From Physcomitrium patens (taxonomy: Eukaryota > Streptophyta > Bryopsida > Funariales > Funariaceae), in NCBI RefSeq assembly GCF_000002425.4, contig NC_037265.1:6952850-7016849 (forward strand): a stretch of DNA of 64,000 bases, read 5' to 3'. Position numbers and translations under genes: made by a program. A model generated the notes under the pieces. It searched no databases. It worked only from the letters and a program-made list of their open reading frames with translations, and was not told the origin of the DNA. Of this stretch, positions 1 through 9,575 are shown piece after piece. Within the stretch, counting starts at the first letter, position 1, and each line of letters starts with the position of its first letter.

Positions 1-388
1 GAAATAAAAATATACTTATAAATTTGAAAGATTTTAAATTTTATAGTATTTATATGTTATGGATATACATACATAAATTAGTCAAAATCTATATGATTAG
101 GTAGAAGTAAAATTAGATAAAAATAGATTAATTTCATAATACCTAATGTGAGTATAAATTTTTACTCTTTAATCTAAGTTACAAGATGGCCTCAATGAAG
201 AGGTGCTTGTAATTGGTGGTATGAAGTGAAGTAAGTAAATAACAAGAACAAAAGAAGAACAACCACAAATTAATTGAAATAAATGACATGAAGCAATTAC
301 AACATCCAAAACTAAGTCACAATCTGTTCACTATGTTTTCATCTAGTAAAAAGTAAAATTGAAAAATAAAAATTATATTTTTAAATAG
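1..388. other. AT-rich left flank, no gene seen
   Basis: No credible coding frame, RNA gene or repeat boundary is visible here. It is the host or older-repeat sequence into which element 1a inserted. Its last five bases, AATAG, are the left copy of the 1a target-site duplication. Confidence 0.6.
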
Positions 389-1097
389 TGTGATTGTCGT
401 TTTACTTACTCTAACTTATCTAATCAGAGTAAACCTGTATAGGGGAATTCGAACACAGGGAAAGAATACCGCATGAGCTTACATGTTAGGGTCACACAAT
501 TAACTGTATTCCGCACTACTTAAAACATCCAGGAAACACTACAATGCTTTCCACTTCCTAATAATACTCCACCATCACTGATAACAACAACATGTAATCC
601 CGCACTATCCTAAATGACAGGACATAATCATACTATAATCCAAATTCTGGAGTTCTTCACCATTAACTGCCTTCACATTACAGTGTTTCACACAAACACA
701 GACTCATTCTCTCTGCTGAACTACATTCAGATTTCAGCATTCAATCTCTCTTCTTCTCATTCAATAACATATAATTCCATTCACACTTTCATTCCATGAT
801 TCACTTCACAATATTCAGAAACTCTCAATACTCTTATTTCAAAGAACATAACAACAAAAGAAAAGAGGTAGCACCAAGCTTACCCCGGCTCACACTATCA
901 CAGTAATGGCCCCTACTTCCTCTCTCCCATCCTCCTTATGCTACCACGAGATACCAACTGCTACATCTCTAATGAAAACTGCTTTTCCTAACTATTCATC
1001 CATTTTACCTACTGAACTACCTTTTCAACAGTCATCTATCCCTGTTTACACTATGAACTAAGTATCTACAATTCAACAAATAACTACTTATTCTACA
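389..1097 (-). repeat. 3' LTR of 1a
   Basis: This 709-bp LTR starts TGTGATTGTC on the plus strand and ends TTCTACA. It is nearly identical to 9576-10284. It holds the sequence TAAGCTTGG preceded by GGGG on the minus strand, the splice-donor-like site discussed for the family. The short plus-strand frame at 614-799 recurs in both LTRs only because the LTRs are identical, and I do not treat it as a gene. Confidence 0.95.
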
Positions 1098-1115
1098 TAG
1101 CCCCACTCCCATCTG
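1098..1115 (-). promoter_or_regulatory. Polypurine tract of 1a
   Basis: Immediately inside the 3' LTR the minus strand reads AGATGGGAGTGGGGCTA. This purine-rich run sits where plus-strand DNA synthesis is primed. A related run (AGGAGTGGAGC) occupies the same place in copy 1d. Confidence 0.75.
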
Positions 1116-1177
1116 TGCAGCGTCCTCGCAAACATAGAACCGATACATAACTAAAAAAAAAAACTTCTCCAAAATTT

Positions 1178-1948
1178 CTATTTATTTGATATATCCAATT
1201 GATCAATTACTACATTATCCATTATTGGTTCCACCGATTCTGGCTCTAGTGGTACGTCTTCATCCTCTTCCAATATTTCAAGCGACTCCTTTCTCAACTG
1301 GGCTGAAAGATCTTCATTGTATTCTCCCAATTCACGGATCTGAGCTTCCAGTTTCAGGATCTGGGCATCGCGAAGTTCCAACTGATGTTGCTGCGAACTC
1401 ATCCCTTCTGGGACATCTTTAATCGACACTTGAGATTGGCTCCTCACAGTTAACTCTTCCGTCAGTTTTGACACCTCATTTTCTAAAACTTCAATTTCAG
1501 ACCTCATTTTCCCCGTTTCACATCTCAATTGGTCACACAATAACGCTTTCTCTGTCGCCAATAACTCTGTCTTGTCCACTTCCGCTTGCAACTGGCATTT
1601 GAACTTCTCCCGTTCCAAATCCCATGACTTCCTATTCTGAATCAATTCGTCCCGTTGTCCTTCCACAATCCGTGAAATCTGTTCTTTTTCCTTTGTCCAA
1701 GCCTCATATTGGAGAACCAATTTCCGCTCCAGGACCAACTTGACTTCTTCAATTTCTTGAATCCTCAGTTCTTGCTCCCTGATTTTTTGATTTTGATCCG
1801 ATATCCTTTTTTTACTGTCCTCCCAATCCCGTTTACTTCTGTCTTCGACATCCAATGCTCGTACCATACAATGTATTTGCGAAATGTGCTTCAATACGGC
1901 ATTTTTAAGAGATACTCCTTCAGGGAATCGACCCTCTGGAAACGCCAA
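1178..1948 (-). CDS. ORF-C distal half: coiled-coil protein (255 codons, no own ATG at the start)
   Basis: This frame directly follows the amber codon that ends 1949-2872 and is in the same frame, beginning with TTG. I read it as the C-terminal half of one ORF-C protein, not a separate gene. About residues 20-200 are rich in Glu, Lys, Arg, Gln and Leu with heptad spacing, so a long coiled coil is expected. The C-terminal part has a strongly acidic stretch (EILEEDEDVPLEPE) and a conserved LEAQIRELGEYNEDL block. That block recurs in 1b (24261-24521) and 1d (55133-55336), so the protein was under selection in the family. No membrane segment or signal peptide is visible, which argues against an envelope protein. 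Function unknown; it could be a structural or RNA-binding accessory protein. Confidence 0.7.
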   Translation of the reverse strand: MAFPEGRFPEGVSLKNAVLKHISQIHCMVRALDVEDRSKRDWEDSKKRISDQNQKIREQELRIQEIEEVKLVLERKLVLQYEAWTKEKEQISRIVEGQRDELIQNRKSWDLEREKFKCQLQAEVDKTELLATEKALLCDQLRCETGKMRSEIEVLENEVSKLTEELTVRSQSQVSIKDVPEGMSSQQHQLELRDAQILKLEAQIRELGEYNEDLSAQLRKESLEILEEDEDVPLEPESVEPIMDNVVIDQLDISNK

Positions 1949-2872
1949 CTAGTTGATATCTATCAATAATGGGACTTGATTCTCCTCTTCCACCGCAAGA
2001 CCACTTGGAACCCGTCTCGCTTCGATAACCGGAGCTACCCCTTGAACCACTGTACGACTTGATTCTCCAATTTCGTGTATTACATCCGCTACATTGTGAT
2101 TCTGTGCCAACAAATTTCGTTCTCTCTGCAAAGGTGCTGACACTGGTATAGGGTTTTCCTCTTCTGACGGTGGTTGACGCAATGTGTGCGCGATGACAGC
2201 ATACACATAATTTGAACAAAGCAAGGATGTGAACTTCCCCAATTTGAACTTGGCTCCTATCTCCGCATGAATACGAGTAGCTACGTAAGCCGCCCAGTTG
2301 AACTCCATCCCTTCAAACGCCCCTACTGCTGCATACAATAATCGTTTTGACACATATGTGGGGTGTCGGTACAATCCTAACCGCCTCAGCACGAACCGCA
2401 ACCATTCCACATATTCTGGTGTAATCGCCTCCTGAGTCCGCCATCCTTGGCTCCTTTCAAAGGATGACATTCCTCCCTTGAAATATCTACCTGGGCTGAA
2501 ATCGCCTGACTCATCAGTCCCAACTGCCATCTCTCCAATGGGAAGAAACAACACCTTTTCCAGGATTGTTTCATCAATCCCAATAATTCGCCCTTGAACG
2601 ACACTCGATCCATCCTCGGGGTCGTAATTCTCAATGTATTCCTCCACTAATGACACATTGATTGATGGTAAACGCTCTGAATGGTGCAAAAACTGGAACA
2701 GCTTCGCAGTCCGAAAATCCCTTATTTTTCTCTGCGTCCAACAGATTTCTAACTTCATCGGCTCCATATTGGTAACGATTATCACAGCCGGTGGTTTTGC
2801 TGTGCGTTTAGCTCTCACATTCCGGCCACTTTCATCTCTGTCTACAGCTCTCTTGGTACTTTCAATCGCCAT
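1949..2872 (-). CDS. ORF-C proximal half: globular accessory protein of family 1 (307 aa)
   Basis: This ORF starts at an ATG (MAIESTKRAV) about 320 bp downstream of the gag-pol stop and ends at an amber codon at 1949-1951. The N-terminus is basic (residues 1-30). Residues about 65-200 form a conserved globular region containing IIGIDETILEKVLFLPIGEM, and a Pro/Glu-rich linker follows. Plant retroelement 3' ORFs often carry 'plant transposon protein'-like domains, and the spacing of IGIDETILEKVL resembles them, but I cannot confirm that. A 1b fragment at 27634-27876 is clearly homologous. A splice-acceptor-like sequence lies 58 nt upstream, suggesting expression from a spliced RNA. Function unknown. 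Confidence 0.75.
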   Translation of the reverse strand: MAIESTKRAVDRDESGRNVRAKRTAKPPAVIIVTNMEPMKLEICWTQRKIRDFRTAKLFQFLHHSERLPSINVSLVEEYIENYDPEDGSSVVQGRIIGIDETILEKVLFLPIGEMAVGTDESGDFSPGRYFKGGMSSFERSQGWRTQEAITPEYVEWLRFVLRRLGLYRHPTYVSKRLLYAAVGAFEGMEFNWAAYVATRIHAEIGAKFKLGKFTSLLCSNYVYAVIAHTLRQPPSEEENPIPVSAPLQRERNLLAQNHNVADVIHEIGESSRTVVQGVAPVIEARRVPSGLAVEEENQVPLLIDIN

Positions 2873-3193
2873 GACTCAAACGCTTACAGGTCCTAACCGT
2901 CAATGCCACTCTCCAGTCTGCCCGAAACACTAAAATGAGACACAAATAAGCAACAACATAATATAACACCACAGAATAACCCTTAGTAGGAGCCCCACTC
3001 CTATTCTATTACCTAGTGATGAGAGCGACAACATGGTACCCATACTGTCCATTTCTCACTTCCTTCGCATCTGACACAATAGTGATTACTACATATCCTT
3101 GCAGCCGCCTCTACGTCTTATACCATAATTAGGTCCCTCCTGAGTCCATTCGAAGTCCCCTCCCCTCAAATGAAATAAAACCCGTCCCGGGTT
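2873..3193 (-). other. Spacer between gag-pol and ORF-C with splice-acceptor-like site
   Basis: No coding frame is seen in these 321 bp. On the minus strand a pyrimidine-rich stretch ending TGTCTCATTTTAG places an AG at plus 2930-2931, 58 nt before the ORF-C ATG. That is a plausible 3' splice site. The last bases next to gag-pol are GC-richer. Confidence 0.4.
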
Positions 3194-6100
3194 TTAGGTA
3201 TTATATAACCGTAAACGATTTCCATTAATGCGGGTACTGAAACGATGGCCCGTGAAATCCTCCAATTGAACAGACCCATTGGAAAATCCTTCAATTACGC
3301 GATATGGCCCATGCCAGCGAACTTGAAATTTTCCCGGAAAATGGTTGAATCGGCTGTCATATAGCAATACCAAATCATTGGGCATAAAACACTTCGGCCG
3401 CAGTTTACTATCATAGTAACTCTTCCTCCGTTTTTGAGTGGCTTCCATGTGAAATAGAGCGACAGCCCGTATTTCATCCAATTCCTCCAATTTCATCAAC
3501 CGAGAGTGTAATGACTCAGTGTCACTGAGGCGTTCGTCCAAGGCAATTCGTAAACTGGGAACCTCCAATTCGATAGGTAAAATTACCTCTTGACCGTAAA
3601 CTAATTGGAACGGAGTAGAGTGGGTAGTTACCTTATAGGCGGTACGATAAGCCCACAAAGCTGCAAAGAGTTTGGTCTCCCAATCAGTACCGGCCCCTGA
3701 AATTGTCTTAGTCAAGACTTTGCACAAAATGCCGTTGGTCTTTTCCGTTTGCCCATTGGCACGAGGATGGTAGGGAGTGGTCTTACGATGCTTGATCTCA
3801 TATGTGGTCGTCAAGGCGGCGATGGTAGCATTGATGAAATGGGTGCCTCGATCGCTGACCAATTCCTTGGGACACCCAAAGCGAGTGATAATATTCTCAT
3901 ACAGAAAAGTTGCCACCGTACTGGCATTATCGGTGCGGGTAGCAATCGCCTCTGCCCATTTGGTGACATAATCGGTGGCGACTAAGATATACCGCTTTTG
4001 ACCAGGTTTTGACGCTGGTGCAATGGGACCAACAAAATCAATACCCCATTTTTCAAACGGAACCTGGGCCAAGATTGGGACTAACGGCATGGCGGAAGTA
4101 CCCGTAGGTCGACCAATTTGTTGACAAGGATCACAACGGCGAACGAACTGGTGGGCATCAGAAAACATTGTGGGCCACCAATATCCGGCCATTAAAGCCT
4201 TGCGGGCAGTGCTGTCTCCCGCGAAATGACCACCACAACTATCCAAATGACAACCTGTAAGTATCGACTGTACTTCACTGGGAAAGATACAGCACCGTAA
4301 AAGACCATCGCGTCCTTGTTTATACAAAGCATCACGAATCATCGTGTATGGGGCACTCTTCAGAATAAGGCGCTTCTTAAGCTTGTCCGTGAAAGTCGGT
4401 GGAAAAGTATGGAAGGTCAGAAACTGAATAATTTCGCTATACTCGGGGGATATCACATCTACCACAAATAATGCGGCGTTGGGAAGATCATCGGGAACAG
4501 GCTCGTTGCCGAGAATATTAGACAACCGGGATAAATGATCTGCGTTCGCATGTTGCTTCCCAGGTTTGACAACCACCGTAAAATTGAACTCCTGGAGGAG
4601 TAAGACCCAGCGAGCAATGCGCCCACTCAATTGAGGCTTATTAATCAGATATTTGAGGGCATCATGATCCACATAAAATACAAACGGATATCCAAGCAAA
4701 TAGTGCCGAAATTTTTTAACCGAGTATATCATACCCAACGCCTCTCGTTCAGTAGTAGTATAGTTGCGTTCGGCAGCCACCAATTGTCGACTGGCATAAT
4801 ATATTGGATGATCGAATCCCTTATCATCCTTCTGGCTTAACACCGAGCCAATAGCAGCATTGGATGCATCAACATACACATGAAATGGCTTTGTCCAACA
4901 AGGAGCCACCAATATTGGTGCAGAGACCAATTTTGACTTTAAGACCTCGAAGGCTACGGTACACTCCTTGGTCCAGAGGGGACTAGTACCATCGGACGGA
5001 GGTTTCTTCAGTAAGTTCGTTAAAGGTTGACAAATAACCGCAAACGAACTTATAAATCGTCGATAATAACTGACATGACCAACGAACCCTCGAACACCGG
5101 AGACTGTCTCCGGTCTGGGCAAGTTCATGATATGCTGCACTTTGTCAGGATCTGTAGCAATACCACGACTGGAAATAATATGGCCCAATAATTTTCCGGA
5201 CGGAACACCAAATTGGCACTTCTCCGAATTCAACGATATTCCAAATTTGGCACACTGAGCCAAACATTTGCCTAAACAATGAAGATGATCTTGTTTGGTA
5301 CTGAATGTACAAAAGTCATCTAAAAAGATCTCCATAAACAGTCGGAGATAATCTTGAAAAGCCTGAGTCATCACACGTTGGAACGTGGCTGGGGCGTTAC
5401 ATAACCCGAAAGGCATCACGCGATAAGCAAATGTGCCCCAATCCGTAGTAAAGGTTGTCTTGAGCTGGTCGTCTTTTGCAATTTGAACTTGATTATACCC
5501 GGAGAAACCATCGAGAAACGAATAGCATTCGTGACCGGCGACGGCGTCCAATATACTATCCGTGAATGGTAACGGAAAGTAATCTTTCTTGGTGGCTGCA
5601 TTAAGTTTTCGGAAATCTTGACAAATTCGGATTTTTCCGTTCTTTTTCGGCACCATCACAATTGGAGAAACCCACTCACTATTCGGTACCGGGTAAATGA
5701 AACCCACCGCAAGAAGCTTGTCCAATTCTTCCTTCACCATAAGGGAATATTTAGGATTAAGGCGATGTTGCCTCTGGCGTACCGGTTTAGCGTTTTCTTT
5801 CAATATGATACGATGTTCACAGACATCAGCGGGGATACCTTGTAGATCATTATAAGTCCAAGCAAAAGCGGATTTATGATGTAAGAAAAAGTCTGTCCAA
5901 CAGGTCAACTCTTGTTCCTTAATACCTTCGTAGACCTTAATTAGCCGAGGTTCGGCCGTGGTCGCTAAGTTAATAGTTTGACATACAGGGTCAGCAACAA
6001 TACTCTGTTTCAATTCCCGCAGTGATTTAAAGTTACTCGGTATGTCCGACATATGCGAAGTAACGAATCCCGTCTCGAGGGCACTAACATGGTGCACATC

Positions 6101-9100
6101 GTACCCAGGTTTCCAGTCAATACTTACATAAGCAGAGTTTTCCGAATCCTTCGGGTATATCAAGTACTCCCCCGGACCTCCACATTGGTACACCACCTCA
6201 GGGTGCTGTGCTGCCTCCACATTGGCCTCCGTACTCGGTACTTCTGTGTCATCATCGGAGCTAAGCCCTTCGTCCGACGTCAATTCAGATACTGGCAACT
6301 GAGACTCCCCGTGATAGCGTACTGGGTACATTTGTAACACCATTTTATCTACGCCCTTACCAATTGTCGAAGTACCTCGACCCCAATCGTTCTTGGCCTT
6401 TGCTTGATACAGCCAGGGTCGTCCCAATAAAATAGGGTACGATAAAGTCGAACATTGTAAGCGAAAGACAATGTAGTCAATTTCATAGGCAATACCTGCA
6501 ATTATAGTTTGAACACTCCGTAAAATACCCATTGGCTTAACTCGGCTATGATCTGCCATCCGTAATACCAATGTCGTGGGGACTAATTGTTCCAGACCTA
6601 AAGCATCCATTGTATCAGCGTTCATTAAATTGACGCTGGAACCTCCATCTACCTGGACGCCAGAGATCCGAACACCATCAATCGAAACATCAATGGTTGG
6701 TGCACCTGGATCAGGGTTCAAACTAACTTCACAAACTTCCATATTACGATGCCGATGTCTTGTTAGGGATGAATTCAAGGTGGAACGACACTCTGGTGCG
6801 ACTGCTAGAAGTTGCTTCATAGAGATTGAAGGCCAAATAGCGTCCAAATCCTTTAAAATGTCGTAGGGTTCCATATTTAGGGTAATTCCCAATGCCCTCT
6901 TCCGTTTCATGGGTTTGAGCTTAACTCCGTGAGGTAAATTATTCTGCCGCCCTGGACTTGGAATTGGAACAGCAGATTGAGCTTCCTTGGGACTTCCTTT
7001 CCCAAGGGGATCTTTCAACGGGTATGATGCTTCTTGGAACTGCGGTGGAAACAGACCGGTTCGAGACGGAACTGAAGACTCCGTAATTGGGACCTCATTG
7101 GGCTTCGCAACCAAATCAAGGCTCAAGACTTTTCCAGTTTTCGGGCCTGAATGGGATTGGTCCGTAATTGGGTGTGATTGGCCCTTCGCTTTAGGATCTT
7201 CTAAATGTTTAATTGGGCCTTTCCCTTTTTGCTGGCTCCTAGTAAGAACGGTATGGACACATTCCACCCGATTTACTGGAGCGTCTTGAGGTCCTCGATT
7301 TATTCCCTCCATTTTTCCTGGACTCTGGATCTGCTGATCCCGATTATTGAAATTGAATGGAGCATTACATTGCTGATACGTATGCCCTGACTGCTTGCAA
7401 TTCCCACAAACTGGGGCATAATCGTCACTGGCTCTTGGATTGGGACATTCATTGGCATAATGACCAATCTGTCTACAACGGAAACAACGCAATGGCCTTT
7501 TTGCACCCCCATCAGGCATATTGGGTGTCTCCACCGGTATATACCTACTAGGTTTGTTCCATGTAGGTTGAGAAAACGATCCTGGTTGTCCCGGTTGTAC
7601 TTGGTTCAATGGCATCGATGGAGCATATGGCTGATACCCATGCTGCTCCTTACCATAGTTCCGAGGATTTGATACAAACCCCTCACTATAAGTGGAATTC
7701 TGAAAATGATTGACTGCTCGATTTTGTCGGTTAGATCGATTTCCATGCCATCCAAACGTATTTCCTGTTTGAACTTGATTGACATTCCATGGAGTTGGTG
7801 GAATCATGGTCGGATTACTGAATTGTTGTTGTCTTTGCAAATTCCAACAATTAGCGGTTAAGTGCTTGCCTCCACAAAATGTACATTTACCCAACACTTG
7901 TGAAGGTGACGGGCATTCCGTTACCAAATGACCGTGGCCCTGACAATTACTGCACCATACATTGGTCCTAGTATTGGTTGGCTTTTGCCTCTTCTCCTTA
8001 TCTTTGGCCATATTAACGGCCATTTCCTCCATTTTCTTCGTCAAGTTCAATAACAAGGCTTCATTGGAATCTTTTGAAGCTGATATTATTTGTTTTTCCG
8101 CCAAAGTTGACTCGTGTGTTTGATATGGAAAATATGGGGCATACGCTGTTGTTACTTGCGGTGGTAAAGCTTGCAATGGGGTAACATTAACTGGCCCCTG
8201 AGTATTGGCACTTGACTGGGCAACTGTTTCGATCATCTGTGGATAACTACCCACTGATCCGTTCAAAGCCGGATATTGATAATTGCTTTGAACTGGTATC
8301 ATCGTGGCACACGCAGTTAAAAACTGATCATAATGGCATTCCTCCCAAACCTTGGCTCTATCAAGGGATGCAGATATCGTAACTGGTTGAGCTTCTTTTA
8401 CAAACATTTTTAGCTCTGGTCGGTGCAAACCATTTATTAATATAGATAATATAAATGCCTCCGGCATTTGGTGGTTCGGCCACTTACTAAGTATATCAGC
8501 CACTCGGCCATAGAACGATTCCACCGCCTCTCCTAGGATCATTTTGCTGTTCACTAACCTTCCCCGAAGACGGTCTTCAAAACCAATTGGTCGAAAACGG
8601 GTCAAAAATGCATTCTTCAATGCTTCCCAGTTCGAAAATTGACCAACTGGTTGACGGTTATACCATTCAAATGCCGTATCCTTTAAGGTTGCTGGCAACC
8701 ATCGTAACCAAATATCCTCGGTTCTCCCATTATTGGCGACACATGCTGTCAAAAACTGCGACAAATGTTGATCTGGATCCGCACCCGGAAAACCCCTAAA
8801 GGTAGGTAATGGAGCCACGCTAGTTGTGCGATCACTCACAGTACCCATTTGTACAGCTATGGGAACCGCTGGACCTCCCGTCGTCATTGAATTTGACAAT
8901 GTGACACTTAATCGTTTGTTAATATAGTCTGCGTCTCTCCTAAATATATTTTCCGAACTTTCCACCCTGCTCAATTTGCTATTATTATCCTTGAACAAGT
9001 TTATTGGTTGAATAGGAGGTGAGAATGACGGATTTTGAAACACACTGAATTGGCCCTTATTGACCAATAATTTATGCCACTCTATGGAACCAGTTTTGAC

Positions 9101-9463
9101 GGAATCGGCAGTTTCCGCTATTGGAAACGTACCCAATGGAGTACCCAACTCTTCTGTGATTCCCCCACTCTCAGTTAACGGTCTCAGAAGAAACCCTGGC
9201 CTATTGATCAAATTTTCAGCAAGTGCTCTTGGCAATTTCTCTAACGGTATATACTTCTGAAATATTAGATGTCGATTAGCTTCTGGGTATGCTCGAATAT
9301 GACGACAGGCATGCAACCATGGCTTAATCCAGCTTTGTCTATGATTCCTTTTTAACTTTCTTTGTTGCTCGTTTCGCAACAAATTTCTTGCTTGCGATCT
9401 CTCTATTCTTTCTCTTGACTGCCGTATTTTCTTTACTGTTAAGTTCTCATTCTTAATAACCAT
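3194..9463 (-). CDS. gag-pol: gag-pol polyprotein of 1a (2089 aa)
   Basis: One open frame encodes capsid/nucleocapsid, aspartic protease, reverse transcriptase, RNase H and integrase. The start MVIKNENLTVKK also opens 1c and 1d. Approximate residues: capsid-like region 210-400; four zinc knuckles at about 503 (CSNCQGHGHLVTEC), 525 (CTFCGGKHLTANC, spacing CX2CX3HX4C), 660 (CFRCRQIGHYANEC) and 684 (CGNCKQSGHTYQQC); protease at about 935 with VDGGSSVNLM and a later ILLGRPWL; RT about 1200-1450 with FLDDF in place of the usual YxDD; RNase H about 1515-1650 (YVDASNAAIGSVLSQ); integrase HHCC about 1735-1785 and D, D, E at WGIDF, VSDRG and GQTEK (about 1805, 1866, 1903); a GPY-type module (RWHGPYRVIEG) near the end. 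No chromodomain. All catalytic positions look intact, so this copy could supply proteins in trans. Confidence 0.93.
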   Translation of the reverse strand: MVIKNENLTVKKIRQSRERIERSQARNLLRNEQQRKLKRNHRQSWIKPWLHACRHIRAYPEANRHLIFQKYIPLEKLPRALAENLINRPGFLLRPLTESGGITEELGTPLGTFPIAETADSVKTGSIEWHKLLVNKGQFSVFQNPSFSPPIQPINLFKDNNSKLSRVESSENIFRRDADYINKRLSVTLSNSMTTGGPAVPIAVQMGTVSDRTTSVAPLPTFRGFPGADPDQHLSQFLTACVANNGRTEDIWLRWLPATLKDTAFEWYNRQPVGQFSNWEALKNAFLTRFRPIGFEDRLRGRLVNSKMILGEAVESFYGRVADILSKWPNHQMPEAFILSILINGLHRPELKMFVKEAQPVTISASLDRAKVWEECHYDQFLTACATMIPVQSNYQYPALNGSVGSYPQMIETVAQSSANTQGPVNVTPLQALPPQVTTAYAPYFPYQTHESTLAEKQIISASKDSNEALLLNLTKKMEEMAVNMAKDKEKRQKPTNTRTNVWCSNCQGHGHLVTECPSPSQVLGKCTFCGGKHLTANCWNLQRQQQFSNPTMIPPTPWNVNQVQTGNTFGWHGNRSNRQNRAVNHFQNSTYSEGFVSNPRNYGKEQHGYQPYAPSMPLNQVQPGQPGSFSQPTWNKPSRYIPVETPNMPDGGAKRPLRCFRCRQIGHYANECPNPRASDDYAPVCGNCKQSGHTYQQCNAPFNFNNRDQQIQSPGKMEGINRGPQDAPVNRVECVHTVLTRSQQKGKGPIKHLEDPKAKGQSHPITDQSHSGPKTGKVLSLDLVAKPNEVPITESSVPSRTGLFPPQFQEASYPLKDPLGKGSPKEAQSAVPIPSPGRQNNLPHGVKLKPMKRKRALGITLNMEPYDILKDLDAIWPSISMKQLLAVAPECRSTLNSSLTRHRHRNMEVCEVSLNPDPGAPTIDVSIDGVRISGVQVDGGSSVNLMNADTMDALGLEQLVPTTLVLRMADHSRVKPMGILRSVQTIIAGIAYEIDYIVFRLQCSTLSYPILLGRPWLYQAKAKNDWGRGTSTIGKGVDKMVLQMYPVRYHGESQLPVSELTSDEGLSSDDDTEVPSTEANVEAAQHPEVVYQCGGPGEYLIYPKDSENSAYVSIDWKPGYDVHHVSALETGFVTSHMSDIPSNFKSLRELKQSIVADPVCQTINLATTAEPRLIKVYEGIKEQELTCWTDFFLHHKSAFAWTYNDLQGIPADVCEHRIILKENAKPVRQRQHRLNPKYSLMVKEELDKLLAVGFIYPVPNSEWVSPIVMVPKKNGKIRICQDFRKLNAATKKDYFPLPFTDSILDAVAGHECYSFLDGFSGYNQVQIAKDDQLKTTFTTDWGTFAYRVMPFGLCNAPATFQRVMTQAFQDYLRLFMEIFLDDFCTFSTKQDHLHCLGKCLAQCAKFGISLNSEKCQFGVPSGKLLGHIISSRGIATDPDKVQHIMNLPRPETVSGVRGFVGHVSYYRRFISSFAVICQPLTNLLKKPPSDGTSPLWTKECTVAFEVLKSKLVSAPILVAPCWTKPFHVYVDASNAAIGSVLSQKDDKGFDHPIYYASRQLVAAERNYTTTEREALGMIYSVKKFRHYLLGYPFVFYVDHDALKYLINKPQLSGRIARWVLLLQEFNFTVVVKPGKQHANADHLSRLSNILGNEPVPDDLPNAALFVVDVISPEYSEIIQFLTFHTFPPTFTDKLKKRLILKSAPYTMIRDALYKQGRDGLLRCCIFPSEVQSILTGCHLDSCGGHFAGDSTARKALMAGYWWPTMFSDAHQFVRRCDPCQQIGRPTGTSAMPLVPILAQVPFEKWGIDFVGPIAPASKPGQKRYILVATDYVTKWAEAIATRTDNASTVATFLYENIITRFGCPKELVSDRGTHFINATIAALTTTYEIKHRKTTPYHPRANGQTEKTNGILCKVLTKTISGAGTDWETKLFAALWAYRTAYKVTTHSTPFQLVYGQEVILPIELEVPSLRIALDERLSDTESLHSRLMKLEELDEIRAVALFHMEATQKRRKSYYDSKLRPKCFMPNDLVLLYDSRFNHFPGKFQVRWHGPYRVIEGFSNGSVQLEDFTGHRFSTRINGNRLRLYNT

Positions 9464-9554
9464 ACTCTTTCATTATATTCTTCTGCGACTGCTACCTATT
9501 TCCCATCTACTTCAACCAGCAGTTAAAACCTAACACTCCATGCTATTATCAATT
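9464..9554 (-). other. 5' leader between primer site and gag of 1a
   Basis: This short untranslated leader lies between the primer site and the gag ATG. It has no stop-free extension of gag and nothing else recognisable. Confidence 0.5.
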
Positions 9555-9572
9555 TCCCCGGCAGCGGCGCCA
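9555..9572 (-). other. Primer binding site of 1a (tRNA-Asp type)
   Basis: Three bases inside the 5' LTR the minus strand reads TGGCGCCGCTGCCGGGGA. From memory of plant tRNA-Asp(GTC), the complement of its 3' end is TGGCGCCGTTGCCGGGGA, so there is one mismatch. Copies 1c (28670) and 1d (45695) keep the same site. Confidence 0.88.
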
Positions 9573-9575
9573 AAA

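Noticed and set aside
614..799. 61-codon frame repeated at 9801-9986
   Set aside because: Identical only because it lies in both LTRs of 1a, antisense to the element; no gene features.
1178..2872. ORF-C as a retroviral envelope protein
   Set aside because: No signal peptide, membrane segment or Cys-rich ectodomain; the distal half is coiled coil.
3749..8799. Many plus-strand frames of 60-100 codons over 1a gag-pol
   Set aside because: Antisense shadows of a single long, clearly coding minus-strand frame.
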